From NCBI GenBank assembly GCA_030710605.1, contig CP092871.1, forward strand, positions 69,224,294-69,288,293: DNA of 64,000 nucleotides. The letters run 5' to 3'. Every line of letters starts with the position of its first letter. The first letter of the stretch is position 1. This DNA comes from Cordylochernes scorpioides. Lineage: Eukaryota > Arthropoda > Arachnida > Pseudoscorpiones > Chernetidae. Under the pieces are notes generated by a model that saw nothing but the letters and a program-made list of their open reading frames with translations, searched no databases and was not told the origin of the DNA. Shown here piece by piece: positions 21,084 to 31,610 of the stretch. Position numbers and translations under genes: made by a program.

Positions 21084-21388
21084 AGGGGGTCGGTGTAAGA
21101 ATGGTCTAAACCGTTGGTTTTCGACTGCTACGACCCGGATTCTATTCCCGCATTGGGCACTTTTCTGATTGAAAAATAAGGTCTATTGGCCTCCGATTCT
21201 TGCAAAAGTCCAACCCCCACCAGCGAGTGCAAGTAACCAAATGGGGCTCTAGCTCACGTATAAGTGCAAAAGTCGAACTGCTTTTCACATGTGTAGACAT
21301 GCAGTACATTTACAGTAAAAGCAGAAGCCAAATTCTACCCACCATGATTATCATGGCCTGCACAACGTGTACTAGGGATAATATAAAA
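21084..21388 (+). mobile_element. tRNA-Glu-like SINE, copy 2
   Basis: Same head (GGGGGTCGGTGTAAGAATGG, GGATTCTATTCCC) and the same 3' body (CCATGATTATCATGG, TACTAGGGATAA). The B box carries changes. I found no convincing target duplication. Confidence 0.82.
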
Positions 21389-21711
21389 TAAAAGTATAAA
21401 ACCCTCGCTTGATATTTGTATTTTCATGAAATTAGACTTTTTAATAGGTTTTTATTCGATACACATTGTAGGTTGGCGATTTCTAAGTCTATCTGTCAAT
21501 AAGCACACAGAACGCAAATATCTATGGGAACCATACTAGATGATTCGGTTGCAACCTTATATCAAAAAGATTAACAGAAATTCAAGTTGTAAATATTTGT
21601 TCCTCTAGACTTGGGGCCATTAGTCCGAAACCATGGTCTCTAGGTGGAAGCTTCTCAGTTTGCTGAAGCTGGGGCTGCGGCTTTGTTACCCACCTGACGC
21701 CGCTAGTTTGT

Positions 21712-22262
21712 GGCGACGCTCAATAGTGACATAAAGGGAATTGTGCATTATGAATATCTAGAGAAAGGTCAAACAATCAATAAGGAGTCTTATTTAAACA
21801 TTATGAGACGTGTACGTGAATCATTTCGTCTGAAAAGAAGTGAAATATGGAGTTCCAAAAATTGGATTATCCATCATGATAATGCACCACCACACACCGC
21901 TTCATCTGTACTGACTTATTTGGCTAAACACGGCATCCAAATACTTTAACACACACACACACACAACCTCCCTATTCCCCAGACCTAGCTCCAAATGATT
22001 TTTTTTCTCTTTCCAAAACTCAAAATGGCTCTAAAAGGAAGGAGATTTGACACTATAGAGTCCATCATAGCGGATTCGAAAAAGGCCTTGAAGAACATCC
22101 CGAAATATGCCTTTTCTAAATGTTTTAAATCATAGGAGAAGAGATGGAAATTATGTATAGATGCGAGAGGGGACTATTTTGAAATATACTAATTAAAATG
22201 TGTTTAATCATTCTATTTTTTCTTTATTTTTGACCAGTCTCATTATTTATTGGACACACCTT
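21712..22262 (+). pseudogene. mariner transposase, C-terminal part
   Basis: SDIKGIVHYEYLEKGQTIN, WIIHHDNAPPHTASSVL, and after a shift across an (AC)n run YSPDLAPNDFF and LKMALKGRRFDTIESI are mariner catalytic-domain motifs. The second and third Asp of the DD34D triad are visible. The N-terminal DNA-binding half is missing; the 5' junction abuts sequence related to the fold-back at 50801-50995. The region ends in ATTTATTGGACACACCTTGT, likely the 3' terminal inverted repeat. Confidence 0.88.
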
Positions 22263-22383
22263 GTATCTTGCCGTGAGAGGTGACCTTTATATATGTATAC
22301 ATATATATATATTATTTTGTTTTCTAGTTTTTTCTATTATTTTTTCACATATTATATGTTGAAAATTGAGCATTCCATTTTTG

Positions 22384-22727
22384 TTAAAATGAGGGCATAT
22401 TTTTTAGATTAAATATTTTTATTTTTTAAAAATTCGATATATCGACGAGGCTGTTCGCCTATCCTCCTTCTAAAAAACCAAACTCCTTTGTAAGCTTATT
22501 ATCCACGTGATGTCCGAGCATTGTTGTTTTATATAACATAGGTATCAAATAATTTGGTCACACCAACCTATGTTATATAAACAATAATTCTCATACATCA
22601 CACAAGATAATAAGCTTATAATGAGTTTGATTTTCCTAGAAGAAGATAGGCGAACAACCTCGTCGAGAAATATTGAATTTTGTTTTTTAATAAATATATT
22701 TGATCCAAAATATTCCCTCATTTTAAT
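22384..22727. repeat. Fold-back repeat
   Basis: Arms of about 150 bp are inverted copies; for example CGACGAGGCTGTTCGCCTAT on the left is mirrored near 22650-22675, and TAACATAGGT is mirrored near the centre. No ORF. Confidence 0.75.
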
Positions 22728-22737
22728 ATATTATATA

Positions 22738-22882
22738 TAGTAGAACCTCCCTTTAGCGGATACCTCTCCACAAAGTACAGTTTTCATTTACAAAATTACC
22801 GTTTTTACAATTTAGCAACTCTCTAAAGAACACTTGACTCTGCAATTAGGTGTCCTACAGTTACAGGAGGTTCTACAGTATA
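22738..22882. repeat. MITE (pogo/Tigger-like ends)
   Basis: Ends AGTAGAACCTCCCTTTAG and GGAGGTTCTACAGTA are inverted and lie beside TA. About 145 bp, non-coding. Confidence 0.65.
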
Positions 22883-22891
22883 TGAGAATTC

Positions 22892-22954
22892 GAAACTATT
22901 ATAGACGCGTATGATTCTTTAAATAATTATATCATACGCGTCTATAATAGTTTC
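22892..22954. repeat. Minimal family-F palindrome
   Basis: GAAACTATTATAGACGCGTA and its complement face each other over a short spacer. It is an element reduced to its terminal repeats. Confidence 0.75.
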
Positions 22955-23009
22955 AAATTATCATAACATATGACGCGCTAATGTATCATATTATATTATT
23001 AATTAAAAA

Positions 23010-23470
23010 TAAAGATGGCATATCGTGACCAGGAGCACATGTACCTTTTAGATGGCAGAGCGCCATTTAGTGGAACAGAAATCAACTAAACGTTGACTTA
23101 GCCTGTTCCCTGATATTTGGTCAACCCACGCCGTAGCTCTTTATAATAAATATATACGTGTGTGTGAAAAAAAATAAAAAGGTCAGGTGTTGATATTAAA
23201 AATATACTAGACATATCCTGACCACTAAATATAGGCGTTTTATAGATGGCAGAGCGCCATCTAGTGGAACAGAAATCAACTAAACGTTGATTTAGCCTGT
23301 TCCCTGATATTTGCCCAACCCATTTCCTTGATAAATCAAGAAAAGCCATCCACGAATGCGTTTCGGGTTGTTGGCCCTTGTCAGCGTGGAGCAGGCTGTA
23401 CTACTGCGACCAAAAATGTTTTGGTCCCAAAGGCTTCTTGAGAAACCAAGAAATGGGTTATTACATATAT
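23010..23470 (-). repeat. Hammerhead repeat family A, partial tandem
   Basis: Two partial units (23010-23117 and 23200-23470) share AGATGGCAGAGCGCCAT, the following GTGGAACAGAAATCAACTAA and TTAGCCTGTTCCCTGATATT. The second contains hammerhead 23350-23389. Related units are at 38596, 39011, 47060 and 54190. No ORF. The structure suggests retrozyme or PLE terminal-repeat units. Confidence 0.7.
23350..23389 (-). ncRNA. Hammerhead ribozyme, family A, inactivated
   Basis: Minus strand: stem I CCACG/CGTGG, core CTGACAA (G8 changed to A), stem II GGGC/ACCC with CAACA loop, GAAA, stem III region ACGCAT. The G8 change and broken stem III predict loss of cleavage. Confidence 0.7.
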
Positions 23471-23802
23471 GCTTGAATATTCCTCGAGAGAGATTGAGAT
23501 TGAAACTACTTTATTTCAATGTCCATATATGATTATATATGGTTAAATACAGAGAGAGTGTATAGTGTTGATTTCGAGACATTATCCTGATGAATCTCTA
23601 TTTGCCTGGCTCCATAGACTAACTAATATGAAATCAACAATTTTCCAATTTATCTCATAGATACATCCCCCTGAATGGATTTTACCACGATTGTGAATTT
23701 TCCTTTATAACGGAAACCTGCTTGCGAACATACAACAAGAGTGTCATTAACATCAAACGTACAAGAAAGAAATCGAGGTTACGCAGCAACTAGTCACGTT
23801 CT

Positions 23803-23849
23803 CAAATCTACTGATGAAAGGGCATACCTCGAAAGCTTCGTGTATTTTG
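23803..23849 (+). ncRNA. Hammerhead ribozyme, PLE-type (AGCT stem III)
   Basis: CTGATGA (23811-23817), stem II AGG/CCT with GCATA loop, GAAA (23831-23834), AGCT and T. CAAA/TTTG can form distal stem I, but the base pairs next to the core are poor. AATAAA follows, as in the PLE ends at 31354 and 35672. It is probably the 3' end of a PLE relic. Confidence 0.6.
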
Positions 23850-24026
23850 ATTGAATAAAAAAATAATGACCTAACCTTTCCTTTTTTATAATTATATTGA
23901 CCCACAATTCCCACGATTCTGTACATTCCAGCTGTCGACTTCTTGAAGTCCTTGAATTCCTGTCATTTGATTGGTAGACGATACTTTTGTTATTATGATG
24001 CATTAGCGCGCCATCTGTTATCAAAA

Positions 24027-24291
24027 TTCGAAACTATTATAGACGCGTATGATTCTTTTATGTCCATAGTTCATCTAAAATACCCGTTCCAAGAGTCTAG
24101 TATCAGTATCACTATAAAAGGAAGATCGAAAAATGCAATATAACAGCGGTATGGTAGATTAAACTGGCAAAACCGCTGGGAGGGTTCACCACTGATGAGC
24201 CAGGCCCCCCCATTAATTTTTCCATTGCAGTAAGGGCAGTAGAAATTGTTTATTTTTAAAAAGAATCAAACGCGTCTATAATAGTTTCGAA
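24027..24291 (+). repeat. Fold-back family F, complete short copy
   Basis: Bounded by inverted ends TTCGAAACTATTATAGACGC and its complement. Inside are ATGTCCATAGTTCATCTAAA, GGTAGATTAAACTGGCAAAA, CCGCTGGGAGGGTTCACCA and CTGATGAGCCAGG. This is the best-defined 265-bp form of the family. Confidence 0.75.
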
Positions 24292-24299
24292 TTTTGACT

Positions 24300-24860
24300 T
24301 TTTTTTATTGCTTATTGTGCTTCTACAAAATTTTTTGGTTTATATCGTTGCAAGCCAACAAGGAGGGAGTAGTATCTGTATAAGACTGGTGTCTTAATAA
24401 TGGCCTCATGTGTGTCATATTTTCTCAAGTTGTTCCATTTATATAGGACAAAGGTATCAGTAAAGAAAGCCCTGACGTGTGTCCATAACAACCTGGCCGT
24501 GAAAGGAAGGATGAGTGGTTCAGGCAGGACGAATACAGATGATAGGGAAGCGATGTCCAGGAAATCTCGGCCCGGCAATGGGAACTCGAGAGACAAATCC
24601 GGGTCACTCGAACACATGCACTTTTGTCTGTTGGGAATACCAATAGAGTGGACTACTTCTTGTTTCAAGGCGTCTTCTTGACAGATTTATCACTGATGAG
24701 CTAACCCCTTTCAATCTATAAACAAATACTATCCACTATCTATATACACATACTTGTATTTCATTGCGGTAAATATAGAAGGAAAGTGTTTTAGTCTCGA
24801 AGATAGAGGTTTCCTGAGCTGCATTTATAGTTCTCAGAATTAAGAAAATTCGTTCAATAA
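24300..24860. other. No gene recognised
   Basis: Overlapping short ORFs on both strands (24312-24681) resemble no family I know; none has convincing coding character. Confidence 0.35.
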
Positions 24861-24876
24861 AATTTTTATATAAAGA

Positions 24877-25177
24877 TTTTTTTAAATTATCCCTAGTACA
24901 CGTGGTACAGTGCATGATAATCATGGTGGGTAGAAATTGGCGACTGCTTTTACTGTAAGTTCACCGCATGTCTACACATGTGAAAAGCAGTTCGACTTTT
25001 GCACTTACAAATGTGCCCTGTTTGGTTACTTGCACTGGTTTGTGAAGTTGGACTTTTGTAAGAATCAGTGGCCATTGGAGCATTTTTTTATCAGAAAAAA
25101 AGTGGCCAATGTGGGATTTGATCCCGGGTCGTAGCGGTCGAAAACCAACGGTTTAGACCACCCTTCCACCGACCCCC
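24877..25177 (-). mobile_element. tRNA-Glu-like SINE, copy 3
   Basis: Minus-strand head is the tRNA-like GGGGGTCGGTGGAAGGGTGG with GGTTTTCGACC, B box GGGATCAAATCCC, body CATGATTATCATG and A-rich tail. Flanked by TATATAAAGA (24867-24876 and 25178-25187). Confidence 0.87.
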
Positions 25178-25620
25178 TATATAAAGAATATAAACTTTTA
25201 TTATCTGAAATGTCTCTTAATTCTAAGAAAAGGTTTTATTTAAAAAAGAAAGTCGTGTTATAAAATAGTCTCCTTTCTTGTAGATATGGATATAGGTGGG
25301 AACATATTGACGATAGAGGTGACCTGCCTTTTATAGGAATTTTATCAAAAACTAGGTAACCCCGGAGCGTATCCATAGATCGTTAAACTATCCGAGTTGT
25401 CTTGATGTTTAGGAGTAAGTCTTGTTAGCCTTAGTGAACCAGTTCACCAAGTGCTTCCAGGCCGGTTTGTTTCTTGGTAAGTTCAAGAGGGCAGTGCTGA
25501 TGAAAGAGGGCAACCCAAGGAATTAAGCCGTTTGGATATATGTGAAAAAATAAGAGAAAAATAGAAAAAGGCTCGTTTGAGTGGTCAGGATATGCCATTT
25601 TTGTTTTTAATATATAAATA

Positions 25621-25816
25621 CACTCGTGGACAAAACCAAAGGAAGTAGAACGTATTTGACGTGGTCGGTCGTCTGTTTTTATAAAGGTGACAGAGACCAT
25701 TATTGGTTATCTCGTGTGTCTTCAATAAAGGTCACTGTAATATCTTTCAGAGTTATTGTCCTAATCCCGATATACGTGCTAAAAGGTACAACTTCCTTAA
25801 GTTCTGTCTATGAGTG
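25621..25816 (+). repeat. MITE family P copy
   Basis: About 196 bp between TA dinucleotides, with inverted ends CACTCGTGGACAAAACC and TTCTGTCTATGAGTG. It contains TCTTCAATAAAGGTCACTGT. Related copies: 37174-37364, 40495-40695, 44051-44208, 53855-54059. The 3' half is amplified at 63186-63772. Confidence 0.82.
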
Positions 25817-26119
25817 TATATATGGCGTGTAATTGTGCCCAGAATGGAAACGTTTATAAATTTATTAAAATTGATAGGCTAAAGCAACTTATGGGAAGAA
25901 ACTAAAGACGCGGCTGCTATCTGATAATCATTTATCTTACTTCAAACTTCTTGGTATCTACACTACGTGAGTATAGACCTAGCTGAAGATATTTGTAGAT
26001 ATCACCTCGATACTGCGCCCTGATATTCCTTATTTATTATTTACAGAGTATTGTACAAGTAAAAGGAGATGTGATATCACCAAATATGCAATCGCCGCCT
26101 TCTCGAGAGTCCTTTGCCC

Positions 26120-26925
26120 ACTCTATACTAACAGCTCCTATATTAATTAAAGACAATCTTTGTAGCGGCAATTGTAGATATACCGATTTAACAATACTAG
26201 AATAACTGCTCCTTTTGCAATTCAGACATTCCCGGCAGTGGCAATGGTAGATACAACGATGTAACAACACTAGAATAACAGTTCCTATTACAATCAAAGA
26301 CAATATTTGTATCGGCAATTGTAGATATATCAATGTAACACACTAGACAGACCGCTTCTATTACAATTCAGACAATCCCGACAGTGGCAATGGTAGACAC
26401 AGCGATGTAACAACACTATAATAACAGCTCCTATTTCAATCAAAGACAATCTTTGTATCGGCAATTGTAGATATATCAATGTAACACACTAGACAGACCG
26501 CTTCTATTACAATTCAGACAATCCCGACAGTGGCAATGGTAGACACAGCGATGTAACAACACTAGAATAACAGTTCCTATTACAATCAAAGACAATATTT
26601 GTATCGGCAATTGTAGATATATCAATGTAACACACTAGACAGACCGCTTCTATTACAATTCAGACAATCCCGACAGTGGCAATGGTAGACACAGCGATGT
26701 AACAACACTATAATAACAGCTCCTATTTCAATCAAAGACAATCTTTGTATCGGCAATTGTAGATATATCAATGTAACACACTAGACAGACCGCTTCTATT
26801 ACAATTCAGACAATCCCGACAGTGGCAATGGTAGACACAGCGATGTAACAACACTAGAATAACAGCTCCTATTACAATTCAGACAATCCCGGCAAGTAGT
26901 AGATTGACCAATGTAACAATTCTAG
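26120..26925. repeat. 146-bp dimeric satellite
   Basis: About 5.5 units. Each 146-bp unit is two diverged ~73-bp halves, one with CAATCCCGACAGTGGCAATG and one with GACAATCTTTGTATCGGCAA; both halves carry a TGTAACA(A)CACTA join. Central units are almost identical, edge units diverge, as expected for an array homogenised by unequal exchange. Confidence 0.9.
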
Positions 26926-28379
26926 TCTGACCATCCAATAGATGTATAAGATTAGGGTATGAAAGATTTATTAAGGAAGTTTTAATATGATTGAATGAGT
27001 GTGATTTTATAAACTTGTACATTTTCATTTGCTAATAGGCATAGGAGGCTGCTAATATCTGTTCTTTCCTTTGAAATATGGAACAATCAAAAATACGATA
27101 GAATGTCCTATCTTGAATGGATTCAAGTAAATTATTGAAACTTGAAGGTATTCAGTTCCATTTGTTAAAAGAATAAAAATAGAATTCACATTAACTAATA
27201 GTAGAATTTACAAAAAAGGTAGATAGTGTGGTAGCCTTGAATCAATCATTAGCAAATCCCGCTCAACGTTCCATTATAAACTGACCATGGGGTAATGTAT
27301 GGCTACAACAAGGAAATGTATGTCCGCCATCCATGCTGAACCATGTCCAATATGAACAATGTAGCTTAGGCAACTTGTGCCCTCAATTACAAACAGTAAC
27401 TGCCAATCACGCCCTCTGACATCACCTTAACTCTTCCATTGATCAATTTAATTGAATTTGTGAGATGTGGGGAGATAAAATAGCTTCTTTCACTTCTTTT
27501 TTCAATATTAATCATTTCTTATCATTCTTTGTGGGTGCTCGGTCGTGACCTACAGATGATTTGTAGGTAAACATCATTGTGATTGCTATCAACCTAGCAA
27601 ACTCTATCGTTGAAAAATTGATTTAAATTTTTACCCCGCTACGTTTCTTTATATATACGTTAGAAACATGTCTAAACTTGGGCTTTTCTTCAGGTGGCCT
27701 CTTAATAGAAGCTCTTCTTTCACACGCAAAATCGCATTCCATATCCTTTATTGAACAGAATTTCCCTGTTGGGCATCTGTTTATTAAATATATGATTATT
27801 ATAATGATGGACATTTGTTTCCATTATTAAAGAGCAATAATTACTTTGCATTTATTTACTGGAGTAAAAGTCGATCTGGTAAATTGTAAATTCCAACAGC
27901 CGGTTGGAGACCTGTTTTGTAGAAGTTTTTCAAATAACAAATTACTCCAAGAATCCCTGTTTCTATATAGCGGTCAATTCCATATCAGAATATATTGGAA
28001 AATCTTCAAATAACTAAATCTACTCGAAGATCATTTGTTGATTGGAAGTTGATTCAGAGAAAAACACAGACGAATCAACCAATAGTTCATCATTCCCATG
28101 AAGAGAGTGACAGGAAGTCACTGAAAGGTCACATTGGTTAATGTGACTGTGTTTTTCTCTAAATTTACTTGATGCTACATTATGAGGATTGAACTTCCAC
28201 TTTCCATGCAAATAGAATTTCAAGACTTTAGTTTAAAGGACATCCCGAATAGTTAGAGACATCCGTACGGTCCCAGGTACCTAGATTGACCAAATAAATG
28301 ATAAATCAATGAGTGCTGGTAGCCCAACGGCAGGAGTCCAGTACTTTGTGAGTGAAAATTATAACTGCCTCTATATATG
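26926..28379. other. No gene recognised
   Basis: AT-rich sequence with short ORFs of no evident character. No terminal repeats or RNA structures seen. Confidence 0.4.
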
Positions 28380-28450
28380 TAAATATTAAAAATAAAAAGG
28401 CATATCCTGACCAGGAGCACATGTGCTTTTCAAAAGGCAGAGCGCCATAT
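28380..28450 (+). repeat. Fragment of hammerhead family A
   Basis: GGCATATCCTGACCAGGAGC, then ACATGTGCTTTTCA and GGCAGAGCGCCAT match the family A body at 38610-38660; the ribozyme part is absent. Confidence 0.65.
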
Positions 28451-28621
28451 TTTTTATTTTTTCTATTGTTTTTCCACCTGTAAATATGTACCAAAAGAGG
28501 TACCTGTCCCTTAATTATGCATCAGAACGATGCATACTGTACACCACTTTGATAAAAAAAAATTACTGGATAAAGAATGAGCCATAACGCCAGTTTTAGC
28601 AAATTCAGACAAAAAGCCAAT

Positions 28622-28662
28622 CTGTATACCATGGTTTCGGGCTATGTCCCTCATCAGTACAG
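28622..28662 (-). ncRNA. Hammerhead ribozyme, family B, intact
   Basis: Minus strand: stem I CTGTA/TACAG, core CTGATGA, stem II GGG/CCC closing ACATAG, GAA, stem III ACCATGGT (3 bp with AT loop, self-complementary), cleavage base A. Beyond an internal loop GCC/GGC extends stem I. All core positions fit the type I hammerhead. The predicted cut lies between 28626 and 28627. No host or TE ORF overlaps it. Confidence 0.87.
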
Positions 28663-28781
28663 GGGCAGCTTCGATTTCATCACATTCTACGAGAGGGGTT
28701 ATGAAATTGGTCAAATTTACCAAACACAGGTGTTTAAGCTGGTGAAGTGGCAAGGGCCGAGGTTATGAAATCTAAGCCGCC

Positions 28782-28823
28782 CCTGTATTGATAAAGGCCA
28801 AAGCCCGAAATGATTGTATTCAG
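28782..28823 (+). ncRNA. Hammerhead, family B, decayed
   Basis: CTGTA then TTGATAA (core changed at C3 and G8), GGC CAAA GCC hairpin, GAAA, then TGATTGTATTCAG. Stem III is destroyed. Inactive copy opposite 28622-28662. Confidence 0.65.
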
Positions 28824-29305
28824 GTTGGCCTTTGTCTGAATTTGCTAAAACTTGGTGTTGTGGCTCATTCTTTATAATCACAGTAAAGGTTTTTTACTGG
28901 GGTGATGAACAGTGCATTATGCACAATTAAAGGGAGAGTTTCCTCTTTTGATACATGAATATCATCTTCCCGCAACTTTATGTTGCATATGTAGATATGT
29001 CAAATATTATCATCTTAGCACCATCTAATGATGAAAATTAAATTTTAAACATTACCTTTTTTAATACACATGAATAAAATTATTTTTAAACTGGTGAAGC
29101 CGCTAGAAGGATTCTCCACTGATGTGGAATTCACTCCATTTTTTTTTTTTTTTAATTTTATTCGTTGCTGAATGAGAGGTCTATAGAACTAGTTTTTAAT
29201 TATGTGTACACTACTGTTTCATTTTAAAATAACTTTATTGGGTGCCGTGTACACTACTGTTCATTAAAATTTCTACATCATGAAAAAATGCAATTAGCAA
29301 AATGA

Positions 29306-29496
29306 TATTGCCACGTAGAAAATTAGGGAAAACTAACTTCGGGATGAAACAACAATTTATTTCAGGCAAAAACAAACTATGAATGGTAAACAAAAGATAA
29401 GCCACGAGGGAAATTCACAGAGTAGCAAAATATAAACATAAAAATGACCACTCTGTTAATAAAAATAATAAAATTAATAAATACTTTGTTACAATA
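29306..29496 (+). repeat. MITE family M copy 1
   Basis: About 190 bp starting TATTGCCACGTAGAAAATTA and ending near TTGTTACAATAT. Also at 30512-30698, 41298-41503 and 51536-51728, all in the same orientation. Confidence 0.75.
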
Positions 29497-29570
29497 TTTA
29501 TTGAACAAATAGTTCTTACTAGGAATAACAATTGATCAAATGTTCAAGAAATTTGGAGGTAAGGATCCTG

Positions 29571-30842
29571 AGAAATAAGTACCCAAAGAACTGCCTCTGG
29601 GTGCAATGACCGCACTGGACATTGAGTCAAACCGAGATTGGATGACATGTACAGGTACAGCTTTCCATGTAGCTCCAACCCAATGTCACAGTTCATCAAC
29701 AGTAGTGACTGGAGTGTGGTGACGAGTCAGTTGCTCGGCTACCATTGACCAGACGTTTTCTATTGGTGACAGATCAGGAGAACGTACTGATCAGGACAGC
29801 AGGCGAGCATTTTCTGTATGTAGGAAGGTCCGTAAAGTACCGGTAACATTCAGTCGTGCATCCTACTGAAGCGTTGCGTTCACCAGGCTTTGAATAAAGG
29901 GAACTGCCACGATACATAACACATTAGAAATGTAACGGGGGCTGTTCAAAGTGCCGGGAATGCAGCAAGATGGTGACCAAGACGTGGCCTTCACACATTA
30001 GAAATGTAACGGGAACTGTTCAAAGTTCTAGGAATGCAGAAAGAAAGTGACCAAGACATATATCCAATGGCCTCTCATACCATCGTGCCAGGTGATGGGC
30101 CAGTATGACATTTGGAATGCAAGCTTGAAATGTCTTCTTCACAATGACACCAAGCACGGATGCGGCCATCATAGTGCTCTAAACAGAACCTGGATTCGCT
30201 TTAAACACGGTGTTACGTCATTCCAGCGTCCAGTTTTATCGTTGACCACACCATTGAAGGCGTCATGTAGCGTCAAGAGTAGCCGAAGCCATGGTTTCCG
30301 AGCTGACAGTCCAGGCTGCTGTTAACCTCGTCAAACTGTTCATGCAGACATTTTTTGACTTAAAAACGACCTCATTTCTTGACTCAAATATCTTAACATG
30401 GCTGTACGATTCATTAAAGCCATGCGGGTAACATGTCGGACTTCTCGGCTGTTAGTGATAGCGGGCCGCTGAGTACGTCGTTCCGTATGACCGTCCTGAA
30501 CCCATCGATTATATTGCCACGTAGAAAATTAGGAAAGACAAACTTCAAGATGACACAGCAATTTATTTTAAGGCAAGAACAAACTATGAATGATAAAAAA
30601 AAAGATAAGCAATGAGGGAAGTTTACAGAGTAGCAAAATATAGACATTAAAAAAATGATACTCTGTTAAAAAAAAATGATAAATACTTTGCTACAATATA
30701 TTCTGCTAACAGCCATGGGATCTCGACCGATGCGAGCAGCAATACTGCGGTACGATAAACAACAATCCAGGTATGCTATAATTCTACCTCTATCAAACTC
30801 AGAAACGTTTTGGTAAACATTTCTCCTTCTTACACGGGGCAT
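29571..30842 (-). pseudogene. Tc1-like transposase, split by a MITE
   Basis: The start at 30842 reads MPRVRRRNVYQNVSEFDRGR, then YLDCCLSYRSIAARIGRDPM (helix-turn-helix). After the inserted family M copy (30512-30698) it continues RWVQDGHTERRTQRPAITNS, then ESRFCLEHYDGRIRAW, GPSPGTMV, TLNSSRYIS, a damaged QDNARPH region, and SPDLSPIENVWSMVAEQL with the catalytic Glu. These are Tc1 (DD34E) motifs. Stops, shifts and a ~65-bp tandem duplication (29923-30055, around the RYIS motif) show it is dead. Confidence 0.9.
30512..30698 (+). repeat. MITE family M copy 2, inside the Tc1 transposase
   Basis: Interrupts the transposase between VSRI and RWVQDG; TATA/ATA sequence borders it on both sides. It shows family M was mobile after the Tc1 copy arrived. 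Confidence 0.82.
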
Positions 30843-31353
30843 CACAACTTTTCACAACGAAACAACGTTAAAATGCAATTACTATATGTGAGAAACCCCT
30901 ATTATATAATATCTTCTTTTCAACACATCATTGTAAGTGTCGTTACCGGCGCCTATTTTACATATAGTGTTGAAAATCGAATCGTTTGCATGTCATAGCA
31001 TCTTCTTCCTATCGTGTAAATTTAACTCTGTAGCATGTCGCCATCTTGGTGTAGAAATTTTGATAGCCAGTACTGTATTTTCAAAATAATATCGTTACAA
31101 ATCAGTACCATCTTTAAAATGTAGGCATCGCTTTCTTTTAATAAAAGAGGAGCACAGTGATCGTTGAATATATGTAAATAAAGATAAATTCCGTAGAAAT
31201 AGTGATACGCCTCTTTTATTTTGAAAATATGTAAATAGGTGATTTACATACAGCGAACGTAGTTGCAAACTACAGTTCACTATTAAGTAGAACTGCTCTT
31301 CACTGAAGGTTAATAACGAGTTTACAAAGTGGGAAGAGGAGCTTCTTTTTATT

Positions 31354-31413
31354 AGCATGCACATAAGCTTTCGGACACATCGTCCTTCATCAGATAAGAG
31401 TAATAAACACGCT
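31354..31413 (-). ncRNA. Hammerhead ribozyme at the 3' end of the minus-strand PLE
   Basis: Exact inverted copy of 35672-35731: CTGATGA, stem II GGAC/GTCC with GATGT loop, GAAA, AGCT stem III, distal stem I AGCGTG/CATGCT. Confidence 0.87.
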
Positions 31414-31610
31414 GAGGATCCATATATACACAAAGCTGAAAAGAAAATTTACATAACTGCAAAAGATAAAAGTATTTAAAGATAAAAATAAAAAATAAGA
31501 ACCAAATATGCTAAAAAAGAGATTATAGGGATTAAATGCTAATAAATCTGGACTAAGTACATATGCACTATGAATGGTGTTAATCAAGGGCAGGCAAATG
31601 CAACCTAAGG

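Larger units (their letters stand above)
28566..28875. repeat. Hammerhead repeat family B, inverted pair
   Basis: Two units face each other. The left unit holds the intact hammerhead 28622-28662 on the minus strand; the right holds a decayed one on the plus strand (28782-28823). Both carry the flank AAATTCAGACAAA(AA)GCCAA. A further copy lies at 36590-36790. Confidence 0.75.
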
